Source: Acidimicrobiia bacterium
Lineage (GTDB): Bacteria; Acidobacteriota; Vicinamibacteria; Vicinamibacterales; CAVVIG01
Assembly (NCBI GenBank): GCA_016871175.1
Contig: VFZL01000008.1
Coordinates: 62,001-126,000, forward strand
Direction of reading: 5' to 3'
DNA: 64,000 nt
The position numbers were made by a program, and so were the translations under genes. Below the pieces are notes generated by a model. The model was not told the DNA's origin. It saw only the letters and a list, made by a program, of their open reading frames with translations, and did not search any database. Numbering within the stretch: position 1 is the first letter of the stretch; the number at the start of each line of letters is the position of its first letter. Shown one piece after another: positions 7,539-16,343 of the stretch.

Positions 7539-9800
7539 ATGGGGCTCGGCGGGCTCGGCGCGCGAGGACGACACGCGCTAGTCGGTCGCGCGTTGGTCGT
7601 CGCATGGGTCGTATTGACGTTCGGTCGCGTCGTCATCCCTCCGGCGGGACTTCACGCGCAATACTTCGGCGCCAACAACTGGTCTGGACCTGTGCTCCGC
7701 GATCAGATCGACCGGGACGTGTCGACCGCTCAGCTGCGACGCGGGTGGGACTACACGCCTCCGGATGTGTTCAGCGTCCGCTGGCGCGGGTACGTCTACG
7801 TCAGCCAGCCGGCGACCTACGTCTTCTCGCTCAACTCGGACGACGGGTCGGCCTTGTACCTCGACCGTCGCCTCATCGTCGACAACGGGGCGGGCTCGCG
7901 CCGAGCGACCGTCGCACTGGCGCGTGGAAGCCATGCGGTGATGGTCGAATACTCGCAGTCCGGCGGTCCCTACGCGCTCGAATGGCAGTGGGCAATCGAC
8001 TCTGTATCAGCGATGACGCCGGTGTCTCCGTGGCGGTTGTCGATACAGGCTCGTTCCGGTGCCACGCTGCGTCTGTTCGCCGCGGTTCGGCTGGCGTGGC
8101 CGCCCATGACGGCGCTCGTCGTGGTGGTGCTCGTCGCGTGGGCGCTCCGCACCGGGCGGTGGCCGGGGCGCGACGAATGGGGCGGGGTGGCACGACGTCC
8201 CATCCGTGCCGATCGCCGCGCCGGGCTCGCCTGCCTCGCGTTCTGCGTGTTGCTCGCGGTCGTGCACACGTGGCCCCTTGCCTCAGCGCCGGGTCAGTTG
8301 TCGCGGAACGACAATGCAGACACGGTGCTGAACGAGTGGACGATGGCGTGGGTGGCGCACCAGTTGCCCCGCGATCCGATGCGGATGTTCGACGCCAACA
8401 TCTTCTATCCCGAACGACGAACACTGGCGCTGTCCGAGCCGCTGATCGTGCAGGGCGTAACCGCGGCGCCCTTCCTTGCGGCTGGCGCCTCGCCGGTCCT
8501 GGCCTACAACATCGTCCTGCTTGCCGGCATGGCCTTGACCGCCTGGTCAATGTGTCTCGTGATGTGGTCGTGGACCGACGATTGGCTTGCGGGGCTGGTC
8601 GCGGGAATCGTGCTGGCGTTCAATGCCCATACCTTGACACGGCTGCCTCATATGCAGGCGCAACACGCCGAGTTCCTCCCCATCGCACTCTACGCGTTCG
8701 ACGCCGTGCTTCGAGGTTCTCGGTGGTCAGCTACCTTCGTGCTGGCGGCCACGGTGGCGCTGCAGGCCTTCGCATCGGTGTATCTCTTCGTGTTCGTGAT
8801 CGTCGCGTTGTCCGTCGCTCTCGCGGTACGGCCTGAGGATTGGTGGGGCCCCAGGATGTGGCAGATCGTCAAACGCCTTCTCGTGGCCTCCGCCGCGAGC
8901 GCCGTTGTTCTGATTCCGCTGTTCCTGCCATATCTCGCGCTCCGTGCGAGCGGATTCGTGCGCTCTCTGGATGAAGCAGGATGGTTCGCGGCCTCGACAC
9001 GGGACTATCTCACGACGCCGGCGCGTTGGTACGCCTGGGCCGGGGGTGCGACGGCGCTCTTTCCCGGTGTGGCGCCTGTTCTGCTCGGTTCGGTAGCGGT
9101 TGTCACGGCTCGCGCCATCCGTGACGCCCGTGCTCGGATGTGTCTCGCGACCGCCTGCGTCGGCGTCTTGCTGTCATTCGGCCCCGCGTGGGTGCCAGGC
9201 TACGAGACGCTTCACGGCATGCTGCCCTTGTTCCAGGCTGTGCGGACCACCTCACGATTCGGATATCTGGGTATCGTTGGGCTGGCGGGCCTCGCAGGAT
9301 TCGGGCTGATGATGGTGAGGCGCCAGGCGATGGCTCGACCTGTGCTCCACGCAGGCCTTGGCGTTGTCGCCGTCGCGGCCGTGTCACTGGAGCCGCTCGC
9401 GGCGCCCTTGGAGCTTCAGCCGTTCCATGGCGTGAGCCCGCTCTATCGAACCCTCGAGGCCGAGCCCGGCGCCGTGGTCATCGAGCTGCCCTTTCCTCGA
9501 CCGGAGAGCGTCTACCTCAATGCGGCCTACATGCTCAACTCGACCGCGCACTGGCGGCCGCTCGTCAACGGCTACAGCGGGTTCACGCCACCGAGCTATG
9601 TGGAACGCTACCTTGAGCTCCGTGATTTTCCGAGCGACACGTCGATCGAGGCACTTCGCCGCCTCGGCGTCACTCACATGGTCGTCCACTTCGAAAGGCT
9701 GTCGGCCGACCAGCGCGACCACCTCGCGAGGCGATCCGACCTCCGCCGACTTGCAGAGGACGAGCAGCGAACGATCTATCTGCTGAACCCGAACCCCTGA
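7539..9800 (+). CDS. Polytopic membrane protein with N-terminal PA14 domain
   Basis: One N-terminal hydrophobic segment precedes a PA14-type beta-barrel (about residues 40-165: 'GLHAQYFGANNWSGP', 'VRWRGYVYVSQPATYVF', 'LNSDDGSALYLDRR'). About ten membrane segments follow, then a soluble C-terminal domain containing 'VVIELPFPRP' and 'HMVVHFERLS'. The hydrophobic core resembles GT-C-type mannosyltransferase or YfhO-like proteins; the acceptor is unknown. PA14 domains usually bind carbohydrate, so a glycan-linked role at the outer face of the inner membrane is plausible. The 753-residue length is ordinary for such fusions. Confidence 0.7.
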   Translation: MGLGGLGARGRHALVGRALVVAWVVLTFGRVVIPPAGLHAQYFGANNWSGPVLRDQIDRDVSTAQLRRGWDYTPPDVFSVRWRGYVYVSQPATYVFSLNSDDGSALYLDRRLIVDNGAGSRRATVALARGSHAVMVEYSQSGGPYALEWQWAIDSVSAMTPVSPWRLSIQARSGATLRLFAAVRLAWPPMTALVVVVLVAWALRTGRWPGRDEWGGVARRPIRADRRAGLACLAFCVLLAVVHTWPLASAPGQLSRNDNADTVLNEWTMAWVAHQLPRDPMRMFDANIFYPERRTLALSEPLIVQGVTAAPFLAAGASPVLAYNIVLLAGMALTAWSMCLVMWSWTDDWLAGLVAGIVLAFNAHTLTRLPHMQAQHAEFLPIALYAFDAVLRGSRWSATFVLAATVALQAFASVYLFVFVIVALSVALAVRPEDWWGPRMWQIVKRLLVASAASAVVLIPLFLPYLALRASGFVRSLDEAGWFAASTRDYLTTPARWYAWAGGATALFPGVAPVLLGSVAVVTARAIRDARARMCLATACVGVLLSFGPAWVPGYETLHGMLPLFQAVRTTSRFGYLGIVGLAGLAGFGLMMVRRQAMARPVLHAGLGVVAVAAVSLEPLAAPLELQPFHGVSPLYRTLEAEPGAVVIELPFPRPESVYLNAAYMLNSTAHWRPLVNGYSGFTPPSYVERYLELRDFPSDTSIEALRRLGVTHMVVHFERLSADQRDHLARRSDLRRLAEDEQRTIYLLNPNP

Positions 9801-9843
9801 TCCCTTGAACCTCTGAACCCTGACCTGCCACACTTCCGACGAC

Positions 9844-11403
9844 ATGCCTTCGAATTGGCCCGGCACGCTCTCGAACCTACGTCGCGCGCTCGCGTCGCCA
9901 CGGACGGCGGCCGTCGCGGTGCTGTCGTTCTCGTCGGGTCTCCCGCTGGGCCTCGTCTGGATCGCGATCCCGGACTGGATGCGCGACATTGGCGTCGACA
10001 TCCGCATCGTCGGCCTCCTGTCCCTCGCGCAGGCGCCGTGGGCGTTCAAGGTGATCTGGTCCCCGCTGATGGACCGCTACGTGCCGCCGTTTTGGGGACG
10101 ACGACGCGGGTGGATGGCGATCGCACAGGTCGCGTTGCTCGGGCTGGGCTTGTTGCTCGCAGGCGTCGGCGACCGTCCCGAGACGGTGTGGGTCGTCGGC
10201 GCGATCGCGCTCGCGACCGGGTTGGCGGCCGCATCACAGGACATCGCCTACGACGCGTACGCCGTGGACGTGTTGCGCAAGGATGAGCAGGGTATTGCGG
10301 TAGGCGCCCGGACCGCGTTCTATCGGGCGGCGATGTTGCTGGCCGGGGGCATCGCGATCAGTTTGGCTGCTCGCGTGGGCTGGATGTTCGTGAACGTCTT
10401 CCTTGCGTTGTGCTACGTGCCGATGCTGCTCGTCACATGGAAGGCGCCCGAGCCCGAAGTCACGCAGTTGGCGCCCCGCACGCTACGCGACGCAGTCTGG
10501 CTGCCGTTCGTTCAGATGCTGGCCCGGCCGCGCGCACTCGAGATTCTGGCGTTCGTCGTGCTCTATAAGTTCTCCGACCAATTGACGCAGACGCTGACGC
10601 GGCCGTTCCTCAACGACATCGGCTACAGCGCCGATCAGCGCGGTTTCGCGTTGGCGACCCTTGGCGTGGTGGCCACCGTCGGCGGTGCGGTCGCGGGTGG
10701 CTGGCTCACCACCCTTGCGGGATTGGGTCACGCACTCTGGATCTTCGGGCTGCTGCAGTTGTTCTCGAACGCCGGCTACTGGCTGATCGCCTACGTGGGT
10801 GTGCCGAACCTGCCGTTGATGTACGGAGCGACGAGCTTCGAGTACCTCACATCCGGCATGGGGACCGGGGCGTTCGGGGTGCTGCTGCTCAGGCTCACGG
10901 AGAAGCGCTTCTCGGCGACGCAGTACGCGCTCTTCTCCAGCCTCTTTGCCGCTCCACGCGTGCTCGCAGGTCCTATCGCCGGCGTGGCGGTGGACAGCGT
11001 GGGATGGGCGACGTTCTATCTCGCGACCATGATCGTTGGCATTCCCGGCTTGATCATGCTCGCTCGGTTCGTGCCGCCCGGCGTGCGCGAGCCGACATTC
11101 GAGGCGCCCCAGCTCCAGGGAGGCGAGGTCGGCGACCACGTCGACACCGCGGGCTTGCTGGGCCGAGGTGTTGCCGCCACCGTTGTCACCGGCATTGCCG
11201 CCTCCCTCGTGCTCGCTTTGATGGCGGCGATTGACGCGATGCGCCGCGCGAAGACCGCTTCGCTGTCGTTCGGCCCGGCCTGGACTTCGATCTGGCAGCC
11301 GCAAGGCATCGATGGTTGGTTGCAGATCCTGTCGATTGCCGTGTTCTCCCTCGCTTGCGGCATGGGCGCGGTGGCCATGGCTGCCGCGAAACGCCGACGA
11401 TAG
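9844..11403 (+). CDS. MFS transporter, AmpG-like
   Basis: The protein has about twelve to fourteen hydrophobic segments, with the AmpG-type start 'SFSSGLPLGLVWIAIPDWMRDIG', followed by 'LAQAPWAFKVIWSPLMDRY' and 'GLAAASQDIAYDAYAVD'. AmpG family permeases import anhydromuropeptides released during cell-wall turnover into the cytoplasm. At 519 residues it is slightly long because of a C-terminal membrane extension after ~residue 410. The start is the ATG at 9844. The next gene, a sirtuin, begins one base after its stop, so the two are probably co-transcribed. Confidence 0.8.
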   Translation: MPSNWPGTLSNLRRALASPRTAAVAVLSFSSGLPLGLVWIAIPDWMRDIGVDIRIVGLLSLAQAPWAFKVIWSPLMDRYVPPFWGRRRGWMAIAQVALLGLGLLLAGVGDRPETVWVVGAIALATGLAAASQDIAYDAYAVDVLRKDEQGIAVGARTAFYRAAMLLAGGIAISLAARVGWMFVNVFLALCYVPMLLVTWKAPEPEVTQLAPRTLRDAVWLPFVQMLARPRALEILAFVVLYKFSDQLTQTLTRPFLNDIGYSADQRGFALATLGVVATVGGAVAGGWLTTLAGLGHALWIFGLLQLFSNAGYWLIAYVGVPNLPLMYGATSFEYLTSGMGTGAFGVLLLRLTEKRFSATQYALFSSLFAAPRVLAGPIAGVAVDSVGWATFYLATMIVGIPGLIMLARFVPPGVREPTFEAPQLQGGEVGDHVDTAGLLGRGVAATVVTGIAASLVLALMAAIDAMRRAKTASLSFGPAWTSIWQPQGIDGWLQILSIAVFSLACGMGAVAMAAAKRRR

Positions 11404-11404
11404 T

Positions 11405-12166
11405 GTGAAACCCAATCCCTTAACCGACCTTCGTGCCCCCGTTGATCGCCTGCGTGCCGCACGGCGTGTGACCATTCTGACCGGTGCTGGAGTGTCGGCG
11501 GCGAGTGGTGTGCCGACGTTTCGTGGCGCCGATGGCCTGTGGCGCCAGTTTCGTGCGACAGACCTGGCGACGCCCGAAGCGTTCGCCCGCGATCCGGCCC
11601 TCGTGTGGGAATGGTATCAGTGGCGACGGAGCCAGATCGCTGGGTGTCAGCCCAACGCCGCCCACGAGGTGCTCGCGCGCTGGTCCCAGCAGCCCAACTG
11701 GATCGTTGCCACGCAGAACGTGGACGACTTGCACGTGCGTGCCCGTACGCGTGACCTCATTCGGCTCCACGGGTCGATCTGGGAGCTCTCGTGCTGGGGA
11801 CGTTGCGCGCAGTCACCCAGATCGTGGCGTGACGAGCGGGTGCCCATGCCGGACCCGGTGCCCTCGTGTCCCACGTGCGGCCGGCTTGCGCGGCCGGCCG
11901 TCGTGTGGTTCGGAGAATCGCTCGATAGACGAGACATGGCGCGCGCGGCAGCCGCGACTCGGTGCGATGTCTTCATCGCCGCCGGCACATCGTCCGTGGT
12001 CTATCCTGCGGCGGGTCTGATGGGAGAGGCCAAGGCACAGGGCGCGTTCACGATCGAGATCAACCCGGAAGCGACCGCGGCGTCCGACATCGTCGATTGC
12101 GCAATCCAACAAGGTGCGGAAAACGCCTTCCCGTTGCTCGATGCACAGCTCACTGGCCGTGTCTAG
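11405..12166 (+). CDS. cobB: NAD-dependent protein deacylase (Sir2 family)
   Basis: All sirtuin signatures are visible: the NAD-binding 'GAGVSAASGVPTFRG', 'TQNVDDLH', the catalytic His in 'RLHGSIWE', four zinc cysteines (SCWGRC and CPTCG) and 'RPAVVWFGE'. The helix 'WEWYQWRR' carries the Tyr-x-x-Arg pair that marks class III sirtuins and favours succinyl/malonyl lysine. The enzyme removes acyl groups from protein lysines, using NAD+ in the cytoplasm. The start is the GTG at 11405, one base after the transporter stop. The stop shares the palindrome CTAG with the convergent hydrolase gene. Confidence 0.9.
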   Translation: MKPNPLTDLRAPVDRLRAARRVTILTGAGVSAASGVPTFRGADGLWRQFRATDLATPEAFARDPALVWEWYQWRRSQIAGCQPNAAHEVLARWSQQPNWIVATQNVDDLHVRARTRDLIRLHGSIWELSCWGRCAQSPRSWRDERVPMPDPVPSCPTCGRLARPAVVWFGESLDRRDMARAAAATRCDVFIAAGTSSVVYPAAGLMGEAKAQGAFTIEINPEATAASDIVDCAIQQGAENAFPLLDAQLTGRV

Positions 12167-12930
12167 GGCGCGTTCGCGGTGCGATTCGAGCGAAGAAACG
12201 TGATCGCCTGCGTCACGAATGGTGGTGCGAGATCGCCGAAGATCGGACCGTGTCCGGCTCCTGGCACAACCCATAGCTCGGCGCTCGGGATCCCTCGATA
12301 GGGCTCCAGCGCCAATTCAAGCGGGTACAGGGGATCGCGGTCGCCGTGGACGATGAGCGTTCGTGCTCGGATATGACCGAGCAGCGACGATGTGAACGCC
12401 ATGTCGTCGTCGCGACTCGCGAAGCCGGCGGTCATCGCGTAGAGCTGCCGGATCTGTGTGTCGCCGTGCACGTGGCGAGACCGCAGCATCGCCAGCGCCT
12501 CCGATGAGAGTGTCTCGAATGCCTTCGGGCCGTACTGCGCCATGGCCGCTTTCGCGGAAGGAGAAAAACGGGGCGTCGCGCTGACCAAGACCATCGCCTT
12601 CACTCGGTCCGGCTGTTTCGTGGCGACGTGCAGGAGTGTCTTTGCACCCATGCTCAGGCCAATCGCGTCGATGGCAGGGAGATTGAGATGGTCGAGCAAC
12701 GCCAGCACGTCGCTGCCGCACTGGCGAAACGTGAAGGTGCCAGCCGGATTCGTCGAACGACCGTGACCGCGCAGGTCTGGAACCACGAGTCGGTATCCAT
12801 CGGGGTCCGACGAGAACACGTACCGCCAATCGGCGCCGATTCCCATCCCACCGTGGAGGAGCAGTAGCGGTTCACCCGCACCACGTGACTCGAAGAACAT
12901 CTCGAAGTCCGGGAGACGTAATGTGGGCAT
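12163..12930 (-). CDS. Alpha/beta hydrolase
   Basis: A 255-residue alpha/beta-hydrolase from the ATG at 12930 (MPTLRLPDFEMFFES). It shows the oxyanion segment 'LLLLHGGMG', the nucleophile elbow 'IGLSMGAK' (Ser), the acid in 'VHGDRDPLYP' and the His in 'GAGHGPIF'. No signal peptide is needed from this start; an upstream in-frame extension lacks homology. Substrate specificity cannot be deduced. It is convergent with the sirtuin and overlaps it by four bases. Confidence 0.85.
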   Translation of the reverse strand: MPTLRLPDFEMFFESRGAGEPLLLLHGGMGIGADWRYVFSSDPDGYRLVVPDLRGHGRSTNPAGTFTFRQCGSDVLALLDHLNLPAIDAIGLSMGAKTLLHVATKQPDRVKAMVLVSATPRFSPSAKAAMAQYGPKAFETLSSEALAMLRSRHVHGDTQIRQLYAMTAGFASRDDDMAFTSSLLGHIRARTLIVHGDRDPLYPLELALEPYRGIPSAELWVVPGAGHGPIFGDLAPPFVTQAITFLRSNRTANAP

Positions 12931-13003
12931 GCCAGAGGCTACTCCGACATGAGGTCGCCGCGCGAGCAACGGTGCTATGCTCGCGGCCAGCGAGGGAGGA
13001 CTC

Positions 13004-13636
13004 ATGGCTGACCGCAGCTGGAGCCGCTTGGCGCTGGTCGTGCTTGCCATTGTCATCACCGTCCTGCCGGATGGCTTCATGGCGCAGCGGCGAATCACCA
13101 GCCCGGATGGACACGCCGCGACGGAGATCCGCGGCCGTTACGTTGGTGCGAATCCGATCTACACGGACGGAAAGTTCATCGAGATCAGCTACGGACGGCC
13201 GATCAGGCGGGGTCGCGATTTGTTTGGATCCGGCGGCACGTACGGCCAACGGCTCAATGCGGGTGCCCCCGTGTGGCGCGCAGGCGCCGACGTGTCGACG
13301 TACTTGATGAGCGAGTTGCCGCTCGTGATCAACGGAAAGACCGTCCCGGCGGGCGGCCACACGCTGTTCGTGAATCTCGAGGAAGGGAAGTGGACACTGA
13401 TTGTCTCGGATTGGGAGCCGCAGGCCCGGTTCAATCCGGCAGACAAGACGCGTCTCTGGGGATCATACGGCTACACCCCTGACAAAGACGTTGTTCGTGC
13501 GCCGATGACGCTCACGACACTGCCGTATTCCGTCGATCAGCTGACGTGGCTGTTCCTCGACATGTCCGACAACGGAGGCACGCTCGCCCTCATGTGGGAT
13601 CGCGTGATGGCCTCCGTCACGTTCACTGTGCCCTAA
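13004..13636 (+). CDS. DUF2911 domain protein, exported
   Basis: A hydrophobic leader (LALVVLAIVITVLPDGFMAQ) is followed by the DUF2911 domain: 'ISYGRPIRRGRDLFG', 'VWRAGADVSTYL', 'VPAGGHTLFVNLEEGKWTLIV' and a second half ending 'LALMWDRVMASVTFTVP'. The function of DUF2911 is unknown; it is frequent in secreted proteins of Bacteroidota and Acidobacteriota. The ATG at 13004 is preferred because a GAGGGAGGA ribosome-binding site lies at 12992-13000. Its 3' end overlaps the convergent M20 peptidase by 14 bases. Confidence 0.85.
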   Translation: MADRSWSRLALVVLAIVITVLPDGFMAQRRITSPDGHAATEIRGRYVGANPIYTDGKFIEISYGRPIRRGRDLFGSGGTYGQRLNAGAPVWRAGADVSTYLMSELPLVINGKTVPAGGHTLFVNLEEGKWTLIVSDWEPQARFNPADKTRLWGSYGYTPDKDVVRAPMTLTTLPYSVDQLTWLFLDMSDNGGTLALMWDRVMASVTFTVP

Positions 13637-15074
13637 CCAGTGTCAGCACGAGATCTCGAAAGAACCGCACGAACCGGTGGAGCTCGCTCTCGAGAATCCG
13701 CTCCTGATCGCTGTGCGCGCCGAAGCCCTTCGGACCATCTTCCGCATCGAGCGCAGGGCCGAGCCCGTAGCACTGCACACCCTTCGATCGGATCTGCGCC
13801 ATATCCGTAGCCCCGGTGCCCATCGTTGGCAGCACTGGCACATCGTAGTGCGCCTTCGTTTGGGCCTCGATCGCGGCAAAGGCCTCGGTCGTCAGCGGTG
13901 AGCCACCGGCCGGCCGGTAGCGATCCCGCGCCCAGCGCACCTCGATCGTTGAATCCTTGATCACAGCCCGTACCTGATCGAGGAACGTCGACTGGTCCTC
14001 GTCCGGGTGCAGACGCACGTCCAGTGTGACCTTGGCTTCCGAGGGAATCACGTTGTAGCGAAAGCCGCCGCTGATCATCGTGGGCGTCAGCGAGCTGTGG
14101 AGCATCGACCAATGGTTCGGCTCGTGCTCGGCCAGCCAGTCGTCGGCGGCCTTTGAGACCTTCGCATCGGGACTGAGGATGTCACGGTAGCGCCGCGCGC
14201 GCTCCGGCGGAGCGATGGTCGCCAGCTTCCTGAAATACGAGCCTGTCGTCTCGGTGATCCGCAGCGGAGGGGTCCATGCAACGACCCGATCGACGGCGGT
14301 GGCAAGATGCGCGAGCGCGTTCGTCTTGATTGGAACGCTTCCATGACCTGACGGCCCTTTCGCGACGAGCTCAATCGGACGCGGTTCTTTCTCGGTCGTC
14401 CCCACGTTCGCCTGCACCGCGACACCACCCCGCCGCTGGACACCGCCACCTTCTGCCAAGCAGAACTCGGCGTCGATCGCATCGAGGTGCTCGTCGACCA
14501 TGAACTGAGCCCCCACGTGTGGCGCCCCTTCCTCGCCAGATTCGGCGAGGAGAATGACATCGCGGTCGAGCGGCGTGCCCGCTCGCTTCAGCGCCAGCAC
14601 GACCATCAAAGCGGCGACCAGATTGTCCTTATCGTCGACGGTGCCCCGTCCGTACACGTAGCCGCCGTCGCGACGTGCGCCGAAGGGCGGGAACGTCCAC
14701 TTGGCGGGATCGACCGTGACGACGTCGGTGTGCCCCATCACCAACAAGGGGCGCTTCTTGCCGTTCCCTTTGAGCCGCGCGACGAGATTGGGTCGTTGCG
14801 GATCCTTCGCGAACACCTGATAGGCAATGCCCTCGCGATCGAGCACTTGCCGCAGATACTCCACGACTCGAATCTCGTTGCCGGGAGGACTGCTGGTATC
14901 GCGTTGGATCAACGCTTGGAAGTGCTCGAGCGTCTCGGACTCGAACCGCGCGCGGTCGTCTGCCTGGGCGACGAGCGGCGCCGAAGCCACGGGGGTGAGA
15001 AGAAGGGCGACGGCGAAGGCCCGCGCTAGCCGGTTGAACTGCCTCGTCACCCCAGCAGGATACCGGATCTCCAT
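13623..15074 (-). CDS. Exported M20/M25/M40 family zinc peptidase
   Basis: The start at 15074 (MEIRYPAGV) gives a twin-Arg-free signal peptide ending near PLVAQADD. The metal-site residues of the M20 family are all present: 'GHTDVV', 'GRGTVDDKDN', the catalytic Glu pair in 'ESGEEG', and the late His in 'GAHSDQE'. The dimerisation domain sits in the middle ('KGPSGHGSVPIKTNA'). Such secreted enzymes cleave dipeptides or acyl-amino acids in the periplasm. The 483 residues match the family length. Confidence 0.85.
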   Translation of the reverse strand: MEIRYPAGVTRQFNRLARAFAVALLLTPVASAPLVAQADDRARFESETLEHFQALIQRDTSSPPGNEIRVVEYLRQVLDREGIAYQVFAKDPQRPNLVARLKGNGKKRPLLVMGHTDVVTVDPAKWTFPPFGARRDGGYVYGRGTVDDKDNLVAALMVVLALKRAGTPLDRDVILLAESGEEGAPHVGAQFMVDEHLDAIDAEFCLAEGGGVQRRGGVAVQANVGTTEKEPRPIELVAKGPSGHGSVPIKTNALAHLATAVDRVVAWTPPLRITETTGSYFRKLATIAPPERARRYRDILSPDAKVSKAADDWLAEHEPNHWSMLHSSLTPTMISGGFRYNVIPSEAKVTLDVRLHPDEDQSTFLDQVRAVIKDSTIEVRWARDRYRPAGGSPLTTEAFAAIEAQTKAHYDVPVLPTMGTGATDMAQIRSKGVQCYGLGPALDAEDGPKGFGAHSDQERILESELHRFVRFFRDLVLTLVRAQ

Positions 15075-15247
15075 CGAGCTTGTTCCCGTGCCCTGAAAAG
15101 CTCCGCGCGCGGCCCTGCGCTGGCGCGCCCATCCTGTCGTCCTGACGCGGCTGGGCATACGAAGCGAACCGTTGGGGTGCGACGGTCGACTACCGGGTCA
15201 GCCACCAAGTCCGATCTCGGCGCTTCAGGCGCCGGCTCAGTCGCGCC

Positions 15248-15772
15248 CTACAACACGTTCAACGACTGCATCTCGGCGAGCTCATCTGGCGTCAGTTTGG
15301 GTAGGTGGCGAATGAAGTGGATCAACTGCCAGACGAGCGTTTCCTCTTTTGGGTCAGCCGTGCCGGTCCCGAATGCCGGCATCCCTGTGAAGCGGACGCC
15401 GTTTTCGATGATGTAGAAGAGCTCACCGTCGGTCATGTCCTGCGTGTCCGCGAGGCGCATGTCTGGCGCCTTCGGAAAGAACCCGCGCCCAAACGCCGTT
15501 CCCTTACCGCCGCCATCGTTCCCGTGGCAGAGCGCGCAGTACGCCGCGAAGTGGCGCATCCCTTTGCCGATCGCCTCCTCAGACGAGGGAACCGGGTTGG
15601 CCATCACGCGGATTTCGCCAGGAACCGCCAAGGATCGAAACCGCCGCGCGACCAGCGTCTCAAGGCGACCAGGGTCGGGTTGTGACGTGAGTCCGGTCGA
15701 CGTCACGTACACGAAGCCGCTCGCCACGATGACAATCGGACTGAGCAGCACGCCTGTGAGCAGTCGAAACAC
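15248..15772 (-). CDS. Membrane-anchored cytochrome c
   Basis: A GTG start gives an N-terminal anchor (LLTGVLLSPIVIVASGFVYV) and then a class I cytochrome c domain with haem motif CALCH and the probable axial Met in 'VRFTGMPAF'. It carries one haem in 174 residues. It should sit on the periplasmic side and pass electrons within the respiratory chain. It stands alone, divergent from the receiver-like gene, so its redox partner is not evident from context. Confidence 0.85.
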   Translation of the reverse strand: MFRLLTGVLLSPIVIVASGFVYVTSTGLTSQPDPGRLETLVARRFRSLAVPGEIRVMANPVPSSEEAIGKGMRHFAAYCALCHGNDGGGKGTAFGRGFFPKAPDMRLADTQDMTDGELFYIIENGVRFTGMPAFGTGTADPKEETLVWQLIHFIRHLPKLTPDELAEMQSLNVL

Positions 15773-15835
15773 GCGAACCTCGATTCTGCAAATGGCCTGT
15801 CGTGTAGTATAGGCTGCGTTGCTGTGGAGCCCTAG

Positions 15836-16276
15836 TTGTCCGCGAGCTTGATCCTTCTCGCCACGCCAAGCGAGGAGGAGAGCGATCGCATTTCGGTCGC
15901 ACTGGCGCCCCTAGGGGACTTCGCCTTCGTCCACGGTCGTACGCTGGACGCGGCGCTCCAAGTCGCCACCAGCCTCCAGCCAGACCTCATCATCACATCG
16001 TTGACCGGCTCGGACGGGGTCACGCTCTGTCAACGGCTGAGGCTCATTCCGGAAACCCGAGCCGTCCGCGTGCTCCTGCTCATCGAGCGCGAGCGGCTGA
16101 ACGAAGATCGGGCGGCCGGCGCCAACAGCGTCATGGTTCAGCCCACCTCGGCGATGCTCACCGCCATCGAAGCAAAGCGCACGCTCGAGCGGGAGGAACG
16201 TCGGAGCCCATGGGTTCCTGACAGGCGAGCGGTGTTTCGCGGCGGCCGGCGAATGACCGATATCGGCGTCGGTTGA
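15836..16276 (+). CDS. Degenerate response-regulator receiver protein
   Basis: The 146-residue protein from the TTG at 15836 has receiver-like order: '[15 protein letters not shown]', then '[21 protein letters not shown]', 'VRVLLLIE' and '[11 protein letters not shown]'. At the phospho-acceptor position a Ser replaces Asp (DLIITS), and the conserved Lys before Pro is Gln (VQP). It therefore probably cannot be phosphorylated in the usual way. The basic C-terminal tail includes '[11 protein letters not shown]'. It stands 67 bases ahead of the glutamate dehydrogenase gene. A pseudo-receiver acting through protein contact is inferred. Confidence 0.65.
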   Translation: MSASLILLATPSEEESDRISVALAPLGDFAFVHGRTLDAALQVATSLQPDLIITSLTGSDGVTLCQRLRLIPETRAVRVLLLIERERLNEDRAAGANSVMVQPTSAMLTAIEAKRTLEREERRSPWVPDRRAVFRGGRRMTDIGVG

Positions 16277-16343
16277 GTTGCGCGGCGCGCCGCGCCCGAC
16301 GTTTCCTCTTCCACGCCCGTTCGAGCACAATACATCTGGTCCC

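Noticed and set aside
9801-9843. Short TGAACC-type repeats between the PA14 protein and AmpG genes
   Set aside because: Only three imperfect copies in 43 bases; too little to call a repeat element.
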